Source of the DNA: Ignelater luminosus
Taxonomy: Eukaryota > Arthropoda > Insecta > Coleoptera > Elateridae
Assembly (NCBI GenBank): GCA_011009095.1
Contig: VTPC01004451.1
Span: forward strand, 39,117 to 103,116
DNA: 64,000 bases
Direction of reading: 5' to 3'
A program made the position numbers and the translations under genes. This document shows, piece by piece, positions 10,205-21,772 of this stretch (within the stretch, counting starts at the first letter, position 1; each line of letters opens with the position of its first letter). A model generated the notes under the pieces. The model was given only the letters and a program-made list of their open reading frames with translations. It was not told where the DNA came from and made no database searches.

Positions 10205-10575
10205 CATAGTATGGTTTAAAACAAGCTCTTCGAGTATGGAATGAAACATTTGATGAATTTGCGAAGCATCTTGGTTTTGAACAATCAGAAGCAGATAAGT
10301 GTTTGTATGTAGCGAAATTTGGTAAAGTAAAATTGTATCTTCTGTTGTGTGTCGATGATATAATTATAGCTGGAAATGATAAGAAAAAAATTGATCTAGT
10401 TAAAACATCGTTAAGTAAACGATTTCATATGAAAGATTTGGGTGAACTTCATTTCTTGGAATAAATATCTCAAGATCTAAAACAGACATTGTATCAAGTC
10501 AACCAGTCTATCTTCGGAAATTGTTAAAAATGTTTAATATGGAAGACTGCAAGTTTTTTAAAGTTGCCCCTCATG
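10205..10575 (+). pseudogene. copia reverse transcriptase (C-terminal fragment)
   Basis: YGLKQALRVWNETFDEF, LLLCVDDIIIAGND (the catalytic xVDD box, here CVDD) and HMKDLGELHFL lie in order. A one-base frameshift follows, then LGINISRS and YLRKLLKMFNMEDCK. These are the palm and thumb motifs of copia-type reverse transcriptase. The fingers are missing because the upstream part is deleted, and RNase H is absent. An aberrant stop sits between the two frames. Confidence 0.85.
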
Positions 10576-11640
10576 TTCTGTATAAGGGGGGCTCGGAGGT
10601 TTTCAATTTTTACACCATCGGAAAGAAGACGTCAAAATTAGTAAGGAAATCATTTGTTTCATCAGAAAATCTCAAACTCCTTCATTTTAATAGGGATGGA
10701 CGTGTGGTCTGGGACACCCAGTATATTATAATCAGGTTCCCCTCTATTTACTGGTGTGGAGTGATTTACTCAATAATTTCAATTTATTTTTATTAAAATG
10801 AAAGCATCAACTGGAAGATCCAAATGTCCCGCTTCAATTTTGTTGTGGGTAATTTGATGCTACAAGAGTTGGCAAAACTGTCACAGCTCCTCCCACAAAA
10901 AAATTCCTTGGGTACGTCCCTGGACACAAAAGACTTAATTTTTGTCGAGGAATGTAATGGAAATAAATAAATTTTGCCTTTTTTTTTAAAAGATTCTGCT
11001 ACCAACAGAAAACTGCAGTAGGCTGATCTCAAGATATTTATTCAAAAGAAAAGGTATCGAATTAATTAAAGTAGATGCTAGAAATAATTTCCTTTTGTAC
11101 TACGTGACTTTGTGTTTGGGATACGATTCTTTTCTCCGAGACACTTTCTTTTGCTTTCTAGCAGTGGCAGTTTTATAACCGAGTTAATTACAATCACATG
11201 TCATTAATTACTAAATAAATAACAAATGAATATCCACGCCAATTCGTTCTCTTAGGAAAAAAAAGGTACCTACCTGTTTAAATTCGCTAATGAAGTATTG
11301 TTTTAGAAAAAAAAAATCGGTTGAGTGCGTTTTGGCGAATCTTCGAGGTTTCGTGATTGCCAAAGCAAAAGGGAACCAATTACCTTCTCTTCATTTTAGA
11401 AAATTGTTAAGATTTCCATCGTAGTATGACAATTTAAAAGTCCGTGTCTGGGTAGGTAATTAGAAAAATTTTAACGTACGCACGGCTAATTGTTTTAATT
11501 ATTTCAGAAAACAAAATTATTAAAAGAGACTTCCCAAATTTAAAAATTGCTCGTTATCTTTTTAAACTTTTTTCCATCTCTTCGTATATAATTTGCCTTA
11601 TTATTGTTGCACTTGTTCGACGTGCATAAATGCTGACATT
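10576..11640. other. unassigned AT-rich sequence
   Basis: No gene is seen. A phrase GGTCTGGGACACCCAGTATA near 10710 resembles the termini of the TA-flanked foldback elements in this window. It may be the worn end of another copy. Confidence 0.4.
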
Positions 11641-11990
11641 TTAAAATACCGGTGAAAGGGGTTAGCAGTGAGCGGAGCTAGTTGGTTGCTTGCTCGCATG
11701 ATCGCTCTGGGCTTTGTTTAATTCGTGGGAATGTGCACGCATTCTGTGTTAATATCCACCCGGAGTTTAAGCGAGTCCCACGCAACCGATGGCGACAACT
11801 GCATTCCATTTTATTATATTATTTTTCCGGCAAATTACTGTGCAACGTTATTTTACTTGTTAATTAGGTTAAACCGCTTGGATAATATAATTGCATTTTA
11901 ATGCCGGATTTAGAAATATCGTAATTACATGTCAAATTAGATTAGTGTGTGATTAGCGAGTAGAATTTTCATTTGTCAACTCGCGAAACG
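11640..11990. promoter_or_regulatory. candidate non-coding regulatory island
   Basis: A block with higher GC than its surroundings contains CGTGGGAA at 11724-11731, an exact fit to the Su(H)/CSL consensus YGTGRGAA. Downstream are several ATTA/TAAT homeodomain-type cores (about 11855-11935). There is no convincing reading frame. A regulatory role is inference from motif content alone. Confidence 0.25.
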
Positions 11991-12290
11991 GATAACAACT
12001 TTTATATCGTTACAAAATAATTGTCGTTTTGTATTGTTATGTTCAATGACATATCTGGTTTTTGCATTTAAATTAAAAAGAAAGAGAACAATACGCAATG
12101 ACAAATAATATTTGCATCGTAAAGTAGTTTTTCGCTTTCATTCAATTAGTTGTGTCTGTTTTTCAAATTCCATTCAACCTTCCTTTCAAAATATTTCTTT
12201 TTATATTTCTTACGTTAAAGGAAGAAGTCCTCTATCTATTTACCAATTATACATACCACATATACATTCCCGACTATAGCATGATTTATA

Positions 12291-13191
12291 CAGTGTGTCC
12301 ACATTTCGATGCTCACCATTGAGATCTCGGAAATTGTAAGAGATACGAAGTCGGTTAAATTAGAAAAGATTTGGCTATTTTCGAGATCGGTTTACTTATG
12401 CTTTTGTTTTTTCAAAAATTGCACGGCTTACTAGATATTTGCTAAAAACGAAATTATCGTATTTTTTTTAAGTGAAATATCTCAGGAACGAGCAGAGATA
12501 GAAAAGAACGGCAAAGAGGGCGTTTTAGAGAATTTACTCCGAAACACAAAAAATTATTTTCGCAATTGTTTTTTGTATTACTTTGGCGGTGAAACGTAAA
12601 TTCAATTTTTTTCTAATGGAACGCCTACTTGATTTCCATATTACCGAACAGTACGCCTTAAATACTTTTCAGTGATACATGGCTTGACATAGCTATTCTT
12701 TTGTTTTACCGAGTTATGAAGTAAAAATCATTTTTCATCATAGTATGCCATGACATCTAACACACAAAGTCGTGGATTTTTATCAAATAAATTCGTTTGT
12801 TATGCAAAAATTGCTAAAACAAAATAAATACGCTTTTATGGAGCATTAGCTGCTTAGCTGATGCTATCTGTGAATGCTCAGTAAAGTATCTTAAAAGCGT
12901 CTTTTGTTTTTTTTAGCAATTGTTACATAATAAATGTAATTTATCTGACATAAATCAATGATTTTCATATGTTTAAAGCCACCACACACTAGTGGGAAAT
13001 GCTTTTTATTAAAAAAAAATAAGATAATTTCGTTTTTAGCAAATATCTAGTAAGCCGTGAACTTTTTTGAAAAACCAAAAGCGTAACTAAACTGATTTCC
13101 AAAATAGCCAAATCTTTTCTAATTTAACCGACTTCGTATCTCTTAGAATTTGCGAGATCCCAATAGTGAGCATCGAAATGTGGACACACTG
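12291..13191. mobile_element. foldback element B, 0.9 kb
   Basis: The ends CAGTGTGTCCACATTTCGAT and its complement are flanked by TATA on both sides. Arms stay complementary for several hundred bases: GATCTCGG, AAGAGATACGAAGTCGG, TTAGAAAAGATTTGGCTATT and a TTTGCTAAAAACGAAATTAT block recur inverted. A central part holds a further inverted pair (AATTGCTAAAACAAAATAAA-type). No coding frame is present. It belongs with the elements at 27951, 55320 and 25414. Confidence 0.85.
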
Positions 13192-13384
13192 TATAGAGAG
13201 AAACCCGAACATGGAAAATCAAAGTTCCAGTCTTATTTCTAAGAGAGACTAGTCACCTACAGATAAACGATCACAAGTTAAGTTTCCAGAAAAATACATA
13301 AAGTTGAACGCCGATCTCGTTACCACCGTGTCTTGACAACCAACTACCATAAATTGTATCATGTGTCTGTAAGTCTAAGTTCCG

Positions 13385-14940
13385 TTGGTTCGGTCTGTTG
13401 AGTTGTCTCTAATTTATCCTTCCTTACATCAAGTGTGTACCCAGATCAGTCTCCGTAATGTTTCCGTCTTGGTCTTCGTTTTGCTGTCCGCATACACAAC
13501 TTTCAAAGCCCAATCTCAACTTAGACCAAGCCTAGTCAACTTCGAGGATAACTGCTCGGATTCGACTCAGTTTCTTGGCCACCGATATCCAGCCATCGCC
13601 AACTTTTAATCTGTCACTTCTTGATGTTGTTCTTGCTGGAGCGGACAAGCAAATGATATTTACCCGACATTATCAAGTGTCTTCGTCCTCGTTCAACTTC
13701 CAACAGTGGCTTCCTCCGCGTGTACCATCTTTTCCGTTTTTCTGCTGTTCACCCGGGTTTATCCCACGGTTCTTTTGGAGTAATACGATTGCCTCGTGCG
13801 CTGAAATTCGTTACCGTGATGAAGAAAGAATGCTAGACCACTGTTGCCGAATTTACAGCACAGAATAAATTTTGTGATCACAGCATTTGAGTATTTTAAT
13901 TTTATTTGTCAATTGGCACGGCAACACGGATTGGTATTCTAACATGAGGTAACCGAGTACTCTAAGAACTTACGTCTTTGTTTCAGAAAGGACCGAGACT
14001 ATTGCCTATTGGTATCGGGTGTACATATGCTCCCTTTCCGTGCTGTCCTGGGTGCCAGCTTTATGAACACTTCTCTCTCTTCACCGCACATTCATGCAAC
14101 CACAATGAGCTTCCTTCTCCTGCCGCGGACATCACTACTTGCCTACGTCATTGCCAGCAGTGCCGTATTAGTCGTTGACACATTTGGATGATCAATCTCC
14201 ACATCTAGCAACACATACCAATAATTCCTGCAGTCCAACAAGCCGATTTTGCATTTTTGCAAGCGCCATCAGTGCTGCCCTCTTGTGCATACGACGCTTG
14301 AAAGTTTTTCGTAGCACCTTCCGTGTTATTCATAGATTATTCGCTGAGGGAGATTTGAAACGGCATCATCTGAAAAGTTTTCAGATTCAAGTCAGACCTC
14401 ACATGCTTTACGCAAGTAATCCATTTAGTGGTTTCAAAGGTTATGTTGCAGAAAGTGCCAGTGATGGTGTAATATCGCCATACTTTTGTGGAAAACTTAA
14501 TCCCTCTTGTATTCTGGGGACACTCATTAAGCGGGTCGTCCTTGGACTTGATCAAAATGTCGCTCGTTTGATACCCAAAATACCATTCCCTTGATTAGTT
14601 ACAACCTGCACAGCTACTCGCGGCGGCCCTGATCCTGCTGACAGTGACACTATGCGGAAATCGAGATACTTTATAGGCCAAAGTGAGTGGTCTTGGTAAG
14701 GTAAAAGGTAATCATAATTGTTTCTGCTGCTGTGAAGCAGCAGAGGCCACTGTAGGCATGAGCCGTTTTGGCCAAGATGCAATTTGGTGAATGGTTGACA
14801 GCAAACTTTCGTTTAAAACCTCCCGCAACGTGTCCGGCCGGTTGGTCAGGAGGGAAGTGTAGAGTCACCGTCGCCGCTGATGAAAGGGCAATCACCATTG
14901 CTGCACCTTGGTCTACTCGGCCTCCGACATGTCGTTGGCC
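13385..14940. other. GC-richer mosaic with unrecognised open frames
   Basis: Composition is balanced here, with overlapping frames of 60-139 codons on the plus strand (the longest 14175-14594) and shorter ones on the minus strand. None shows a domain I recognise. The block lies directly beyond the 3' end of the minus-strand LINE at 14950 and may be an older, rearranged mobile element. I do not call a gene. Confidence 0.3.
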
Positions 14941-14949
14941 TTTGCAGTC

Positions 14950-16330
14950 TTGCTAGTACCTGAAACAGAAAACAGAGTTGTGGCGCGGAGGGTTACGAAT
15001 TTGTTGAGGTTTTGTGAATGGATGTCTCAAGCATCTGGTGATCAAGGGTGTGCTCTCGAGAATGTCGGAGAGCTCCGGGGCTTGGGTGGGGAGAATGGTT
15101 GGAGGGTGTTTGAACTTCCTCTTAGGTTTCTTGGGAATGGGACCGGATGGAATTCTTAAAGTGTCGAAAACGGCTGTTTGGTTCTGCCCGATCGTCTTCT
15201 TGGCGAAGCCGCTCCGTAAAAAATCGGCTATCTTGCGAACTTCCCCGAAGGGGTGGGAGCGATCAAGTTGAAGCAACCTCCAACACACGGCCCTCTTTCC
15301 TGTGAAGCGATTCCGCGAGTCTGGACGCGGCAGCCCCGAAGCAGATAAAGCGATAATCCAAGACGAGGCTGACAAATGTTTTGTAGATGTGGATGAGGGT
15401 GCGGTGGTGGCATCCGCGGATGCTGCCATGCAAAACCGAGAGGAGGCAGCAACGCTGCTGGACGATTTTTTCGATCCAAGAACGTTGTTGTCCGAGTGGC
15501 TCGGTTTCGTGCACAGGTTTGGGTGTTTGAAAAGGATCACTTTAGTCTTATTGGGGTTGGGTCTGATCCTCCACCGCTGGAGCCAGGACTCTAGACGCAC
15601 GAGGTCGTGCGACAGATTCCTGCAAACGGCGGCAAAAGAGGGCTGTTCTGTTCTGAGGTCGCCTTTGAACAAGCCTCTCGTGCCAAACTTTTTCGAATGC
15701 CCGCTATATGTCCAGGAAGATCGCGAGCATGCACCTTCCTGTGTTTAGAGTCGCGCGGGTGTCCGTCTGGAGTTTTAAAAGTGGATCCTGGGTGGATATG
15801 GCGGGGCGGAAGCCGTACTCGGTCGGGGGGAAGGATGTCGTACGTGGTCATGAGATCTCGTAGTCCATCGACGAGGATTATCTTGAACATCTTGCTTGAG
15901 ACATTGAGCAGAGCGGTGGAAGGATAGGAAGAGGGATCGTCTTGGTCGAAACGGAGAGCTCTTCAAGCGGATTGGCGAAAACAAGATTTCTGCTTTCTCT
16001 TGAGGTTCTGTGGTTATCCGGCCGTTGTGTAGAAGGTGGAAGTTATTTCGCTTCGTGCAGCTCATCATGATTCGCAGCTTGTTCCAGAACAAGTTTCCCT
16101 GTCTGTGATCTAGGCTAGAGCAAAGCTTACGTACACGTTGAGTTTGTTTCACTGCATCTTGACCAAACGATCACACGTTTTGGCGAATTCTCTGTAGAGT
16201 CTGCGTTTCTCTTTTATGAGTCGGACTATGTTACTTGGTAGGGGCGGACGATCGCATTGATGGATTTGAGCTGGACTGAGATGACGACTGCGTCTTGTAT
16301 GGCGGTGGTAAGGCTGTGAACGGCTCGATT
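14950..16330 (-). mobile_element. Jockey-type LINE, degenerate, reverse strand
   Basis: Read on the minus strand, the pieces come in order. The linker before reverse transcriptase comes first (KR..LYREF, then FWNKLRIMMS and EPQEKAEIL near 16150-15990). Next is a palm motif A region containing EYGFRPAIST and then FLDI.RAFEKVWHERL near 15720-15660. After it come the palm-thumb segment RLESWLQRWRIRPNPNKTKV near 15580, IYKTFVSLVLDYRFICFGAA near 15370, and a proline/lysine-rich tail near 15120. The segment that should hold the YADD box is deleted between the WHERL motif and the next legible piece. Multiple frameshifts and stops make it inactive. Order and motifs fit the Jockey clade of non-LTR elements. 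Confidence 0.82.
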
Positions 16331-16339
16331 AACAAACAT

Positions 16340-17510
16340 TTTTTCAATTTTATGATAGATTATCTAGTTTTATGACGATCATAAACGCTGCAGCTGCAAG
16401 TGAATGTGTGCTAATGTAATGTAACATAATAATGTTAAGAGTTGCAAAGGGTGTTTGAAGGTTTTTAGATCAGTTAACAATTTATAATATTAGTAACAAT
16501 ATTATTTGAAGATCTCGATTTTCACACAGTGGAGAATTTATCAAAGAAACTTGGAAAAATGCACAGAAATACAGTATCGCATCAGAATACACACAGAACA
16601 CATTTTCTACGCTTAAATTACATCCGAATTAGTGTCTCAGGTACATTTAAAAGAATTCTCTCACGAAAAACTTCTTGAGAAATGCCGGAGGATGGAAATA
16701 CATTTTTAACACTAGCGGTTACTAAACAAACATTAATTGGATATTATATGCAGGAATCGACTGGATGGGCAACTAATTATGAGAGGCTGTCAAATGGTAT
16801 CAAGAAATAGAATGTTATCGGTATCTGTTTCAAGAACTTCATAATTACATTTTTATTAAATGCTAATGAATTATTCAATTCTAGTACATAGTTGAGAATT
16901 TTAGATAAAGAAGCAATTTTGGTCTGTTTTTCTTTTTTTAGGGTTTATGTCAGGATGTGACGATTTTATCGCTAACGGTTAGAATTTTGTTTAAACTTGT
17001 TGATATGACAATGCACTTTAAAAATATCTTGGCTGTAATAAACTTTTTTTATGATATGAAATGTATGTGTGTATGTTGGCACTCTAATGGAAAAAAATGA
17101 AATTTGCCGAAATAATCCTTTTTGTTTTGCAGGAACGGAAGTGAGAAAACACGTTTTATAATAAACCATTTTTTCTTTCTATTCCATTTTCATTGTTCTT
17201 TTTATACGTTTAATTTTTTTTGCTGTATTGTTAAAAATGCAAATTTTATTACAACTCATAACAATAAAATATTTATATTTCTTAATTTGAAGAGCTGCCT
17301 ATACATAAAAGTATCTCGTTAGTGTCTGTGATATGACGTTTTCCATCTTTTACATTAGAAAAGAGATAGCACCTTTATCACACGCTATATCTTTTATATA
17401 ATAATTATTGTCTGGCAAACCTCACTGATGAGGTATTAATTATTATGTACCCGTGTGTAATATTGTAATTGTACAGTATTTCTATCATTTTTTTTCTTTT
17501 TCTTTTTTTT
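16340..17510. other. AT-rich non-coding sequence upstream of candidate exon
   Basis: No gene or repeat is recognised. The stretch ends in a long pyrimidine tract (about 17485-17512) that serves as the acceptor of the exon at 17517. Confidence 0.5.
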
Positions 17511-17516
17511 TTACAG

Positions 17517-17570
17517 AAGTGATCCCTAAGGGAAGCGACCATGGCTGATTCATCTTCATATTTTCAAGAG
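17517..17570 (+). CDS. candidate short exon carrying a start codon (coding 17541-17570)
   Basis: A T-rich tract ending TTTTTTACAG gives a strong 3' splice site. The next 24 bases are a possible 5' UTR ending GCGACC, followed by ATGG in a good initiation context. Ten codons follow (MADSSSYFQE), then GTAAGT, a consensus donor. The arrangement (acceptor, short UTR, ATG, ten codons, donor in phase 0) is what the first coding exon of a gene with upstream non-coding exons looks like. Serine-rich N-termini of this kind are common in regulatory proteins, but I do not recognise the gene and could not find the next exon in this window. If real, the transcript runs rightward and much of the following sequence may be intron. 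Confidence 0.55.
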
Positions 17571-17574
17571 GTAA

Positions 17575-19215
17575 GTAATTTTAGTTCTAATATTTCTTGA
17601 AAATATAAAAATAGTGTGTTTTCTTGTGTACCAAACGGAAGTGAATTGTGAAGCGCATGGAATACCATGAAAGCGGCGCATTCTAACTATAAAAAGCGTT
17701 TTTAGGGGGTGGAAACCGCATTTTATTGCTCGGAAATAGAGTTTTTACGAGCTTTTTACGATTATTATGAAAGAAGGGAATTGTTCACATATAATATCGC
17801 TTTTTGTGAAGAAACATGTAAAATATTTCTCGTTTTATTCTGTTAAGTTGTTGCGGTTGGCATTTTTAAAATTAAATCTTTGGATGATGATGATAATAAT
17901 AAGAGATTGCATGCAAGATTCTTTATAAGCTTAACGGAAATGGAGGTGTCCATATATTTAGTCTCATCAAGACAGATTGAACGCAAGTAAAAACTTGTTC
18001 CAGAGCACGAGTTTCAGGAATTACCACCTGCCCTTCGCGAAGTTAGGGGATGAATCAAAGATATAACTAAAAATAGTAGATGGCTTTTTTAAAATTAATT
18101 ATGATTATTACGTCGATATTTACAACGTGAACAGTGAAGACTTTCCAAGAAAATGTTTATTCCTCTCTTAGCGATCTATATCTTTTAATTAACTCTGTGG
18201 TACGTATTCTTATCGTAAGTGAATTAGGGTGGCCCACAAACCAGAACTCAACTTGTGTGGATTATATTATATAGCTGTACATAACTATATAATATACACC
18301 CAATGTACGCCTCTTCCGGCGTGCATTTGAATCGAAACTAGACTTTTTACAAAGATGGTCTGGCTTTTGTGCATGGGGACTTTGAATTTTTGCCGGTGAT
18401 GTCATCGCAGATGGTTTTCAATATTATATTTACGATGCCCGCCGCCATTTCGTAGTTAAATCTTTCGTCTGGTCTGGTCACTTGCTCTTTTTTCGGCAAT
18501 CGCACATCTATAAATCTCTCATTAATAATAAAGAGGCCTTTTAAAGGGTTGCAAACGCAATAAAATGTATTGAAACGGAACTTCCTGTAATAAATAACAT
18601 TAGAAAGAGGCAAAAATGACATGCAAGAAGGAAAAGAAGAGAAAAATTGTAATTGAACAATGCGTAATTCAAAATAATTGTCATATCCATATATTAGTAT
18701 TAAAGTCGAATATACTCTAGTAAGTGTGCTGGGAGCACGTGACTCCCTGTCTGGGCGGCGGATATCCTCGCGGATCGCAAGCTCCGACTGCTGATGAGCA
18801 CATTGAGCACAAGAAAACCCACTTTCAGCAGAGGAGACACTGCCGGCAATGAATGACTCATTCATGCTTGTCTGTTAACACCCATTCACACATACAAAAT
18901 GTACTCTTCACACTCTCTCTCTGTACACACCCTACGTCTAGTATATTGATGATTATTATTGCTATAAACGTAAGTACTACTATATGACATAAACAGATTT
19001 TATGTACCTACTTGTCCGTTCGAGAACGAGTTTTTGCTTTTGTTTTAATATTTCAAACGTTCGGCTTTTGAATATTTTACTTTAAAATCGATTGATCTAG
19101 AAGGCTCTTATTTACTTACTATATTGATAGATTTAAAAAACTTAAAATTTTTGCAACTTTAATGTAAGATTCTTATCTTATAAAATTGACTGTATAAGAA
19201 AAATTTCCAGCGTAA
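17575..19215. other. AT-rich stretch after the candidate exon
   Basis: Mostly AT-rich non-coding sequence in which I found no plus-strand exon continuing the MADSSSYFQE frame. It contains the minus-strand frame 18347-18865, listed separately, and a short (TC)n run near 18915. Confidence 0.4.
18347..18865 (-). CDS. unrecognised 172-codon open frame (minus strand)
   Basis: This is one of the longest ATG-initiated frames in the window outside repeats and transposons. The first 50 residues, from a GC-richer patch at 18715-18865, contain SSAESGFSCAQCAHQQSELA and an Arg-rich IREDIRRPDRESRAP stretch. The middle is hydrophobic and aromatic, from AT-rich DNA. The end (ERFNYEMAAGIVNIILKTI) is mixed. 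I see no domain or signal peptide and no flanking splice sites of note. It may be a chance frame over a conserved non-coding island, or a genuine exon for its first part only. Confidence 0.2.
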   Translation of the reverse strand: MNESFIAGSVSSAESGFSCAQCAHQQSELAIREDIRRPDRESRAPSTLTRVYSTLILIYGYDNYFELRIVQLQFFSSFPSCMSFLPLSNVIYYRKFRFNTFYCVCNPLKGLFIINERFIDVRLPKKEQVTRPDERFNYEMAAGIVNIILKTICDDITGKNSKSPCTKARPSL

Positions 19216-19219
19216 AGTA

Positions 19220-19881
19220 AAGTCCGCTTATAACGAACTCCAAGGGACCGTCAAGAACGGTTCGTTATAACCGAAGTTCGTTGTAGTGATAAGTTACAAA
19301 AAATCGCCACCGTCTGATTTAACTCTTTTATTTTATTTTTTACATTTATAAAATATAATTAGGAACAAAAAAAAAACATAAAGAGTTTTAGATAGTTACA
19401 GATAATAATATATACAGCATCTTACTTAAAAAATTCATATATTGGACATTTTTCCACCAACACAAGTCTCTTCCTTTTTATTTCATGACATGTTTCACTT
19501 TGTTTTTCACCTCTTTGTAAACGTTTTATAATTTCATATTTCTCTTTTAATGTAAAACAGTTTCGCTTTTTGTTTAAAACATTTTTTAATAGTAAGCGCA
19601 AATAAGCATACCGAACGATTGGCGACACGATACTGACTGTTCAGTGCTGTTTGTATCTAGAATGTGCTAGACTTCGGGAAAGTCCCTTATTTTATACTTT
19701 AAAGTTTGCTATAACCGGAAATATTTGAAATTTTATATACGAAAAACGGTTCGTTTCATCCGAAAGAGCGTTCTAACCGTGTTTGTTATATGAAGAAAAA
19801 CTTAACACAGTTCTTATGGAACTTTGATTCGTACCTTTCATATTGGTTCGTTACAACCAAAAGTTCGTTATAACATCACTG
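19220..19881 (-). mobile_element. pogo/Tigger-like DNA transposon remnant
   Basis: The two ends share the core TTATAACGAAC in inverted orientation (left AAGTCCGCTTATAACGAAC, right complement of CAGTGATGTTATAACGAAC). Each is flanked by TA (19218-19219 and 19882-19883). Sub-terminal copies of GGTTCGTTATAAC/GTTCGTTACAACC repeat inside both ends. A Tigger-type transposase N-terminus lies inside. At 662 bp it is an internally deleted copy. Confidence 0.85.
19422..19628 (-). pseudogene. Tigger/pogo transposase N-terminal HTH fragment
   Basis: The 68-residue frame contains KRNCFTLKEKYEIIKRLQRG followed by EKQSETCHEI. This is the first helix-turn-helix of the CENP-B/Tigger (psq-like) DNA-binding region. 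A full protein would continue through a second HTH and a DDE domain of several hundred residues, which are absent. It is orientated on the minus strand within the TIR-bounded element. Confidence 0.8.
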
Positions 19882-20383
19882 TAATATTCAAAAAGTTCAC
19901 AACCGTGGAATTATTTGTTTGGAATGCACAAAAGGATCTTTAAATAGACCAAATCCTTTCTTTATTGACGACCACAAGCGACTTCAAAGCTATAAAACAT
20001 CAAAAGAGCTCTTGATAAGAAAGTTGCTGTCGTTGTTCAGAAGAACAGAGCTTGGTTGATGCGAAACCTTAGTCTTAGCCTAGCCTAATTGTTGGGCGCT
20101 GCAGGCAGCTTTCGGTTCTAAACACAAAATTCTAATTCACTATAGATTCTACCAAGTTTTTAAAAAAAGAAGAACCGTGCAACTAATAAAAAGATTGGAA
20201 AAAACCATTGTAATGTTATATAACGGCAGCACAACCAATTCGGCAACTTTCGGGAAATATCGATACCACTTGTCAATAGCAAGTCTGACATACAATTACC
20301 ACCGATATTATTCATTTAATAGTTGAGCGCCATTGTTTTCTTTTAAAAAAGGACCGGGAGAAAACGAAGGCGATCTTGTTATA

Positions 20384-21005
20384 CAGGTTGTCCGAATATT
20401 ACACCGCAAACTCTTGACTGTAGGTTTGGCGGATTAAATAGAGACGATTTATCGAAAAAAAAGTAAGTAAAAAGTTTTTAATTTTTTTTTTATATACATG
20501 ACGGAGCACCTCTACATTTTACGATTCCTGTCATTCTTAAAATTAATTTTATTATAAAGCAACATACTTGCTTCATTTGTTTTAACAAAAATGCGCCGCG
20601 TTTCTCCGCCACCTCGGATTTTTTGTATCAGGAACGTAAACAACGCGGAATTGAGTGTTTTAAAGAATCTCGATTTTCTGGAAATGGTCAAGTTTACGAA
20701 AACATTGCAACAGGGAAAATATTTTATGAACTAAGGTTGCTTTTATGTGTTCACATCAAATTTGTAAAATGTTGGCCGTACAAAAAGTTTTGAGCTTTTC
20801 AAAAGTAGCATATTCATGAAAACTTGTGATACGATTTGTAAGTTTCGATATTTTAGCATAAGGACGACCCTAATCGCACCCAATATCATATTGATTCAAT
20901 TGGACACAGTAAAGAAAGAACCATTTGTTTCCTATCAACTTTGAAGCATTTTAAGTCGAAAACTAAAAACTTCTTACTTCCTTTTTTTCAATAAATTCAA
21001 TGTTT
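20384..21005. mobile_element. foldback element G, right end lost
   Basis: The left end TATACAGGTTGTCCGAATAT resembles the other TA-flanked elements. A left-arm segment (ATTTATCGAAAAAAAAGTAAG, AAAAAGTTTTTAA) is mirrored at about 20965-21000 (AAAACTTCTTACTTCC, then CAATAAATTC). SatB resumes directly after, so the extreme right terminus is missing. The interior is AT-rich and non-coding. Confidence 0.6.
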
Positions 21006-21772
21006 TGAATGTGTGCGCAAAACGTTACTCTCACCGTACTACTACAGTTTCTGCTAAGAAGCTTAGGAAGAAAAAGCGAACAATTCTAGTTTACTATAAA
21101 TTCTCTTAAGAAGTCTAGAAGAAGACGAATTGTTGACTGTCACAGGCTCTGTAGAGAAAGTTAAAGGAAAAAAAGACGACGTAGTCAGGGAAACAAACCG
21201 GAACTGTTGGCCGCCGCAGGCGGCTTGGATTTCGAACTTGAAACGCTGCCCTTAATCTATTACGGCTTCTCTTGAGAAGGCCAAAGAAAAGAAAGGGTGA
21301 GACAGTTTACGATTGTTATTGTTGATTCCCTTTAGAAGTTTAGAAGACTAGCCGATTAATCTTTGGCTGCCGCAGGCAGCTGTGAACGAGAGCAGTTCTT
21401 AACCTGCTAACAGCTTCTCTAGAGAAAGTCAAAAAAAGAAAAGGCGGTACAGTCAGGGAAAACAAATTGTAACTTTGGCGTTGCCATGGGCAATTCTGAA
21501 CGTGAATACGGAACGAAGAAGGGGAAAAATGTGCAAAGTCCAAATTGTAGGTTGCCACAAGCGGCTTTCTGTGTGAGCGTAAAATTTTAATTCGCTATAG
21601 ATTCTCCAATGAATTTTCGAAAAAAATTGTTGGTTGCCGCAGATACCTGTGAACATAAGCGTGAGACTCCGTTTTTAACTTACTGATGGTTGCTCTTGAG
21701 AAAGTTAAAGAAAGGAACTGGCAGCACAGTCGGGTAAAGCAAAAGAGCAGGCGGTTTTGAATGTGAACGCGA

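Larger units (their letters stand above)
8676..10575 (+). mobile_element. decayed Ty1/copia retrotransposon
   Basis: Order along the strand: candidate LTR, primer site, gag start, GAG-pre-integrase, integrase core, then reverse transcriptase, as in Ty1/copia (integrase before polymerase). Large parts are missing: most of gag including its zinc knuckle, the protease, the first half of reverse transcriptase, RNase H and the 3' LTR. Several stops and frameshifts interrupt the rest. After about 10575 the homology stops in unrelated sequence. This is a dead copy. Confidence 0.88.
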
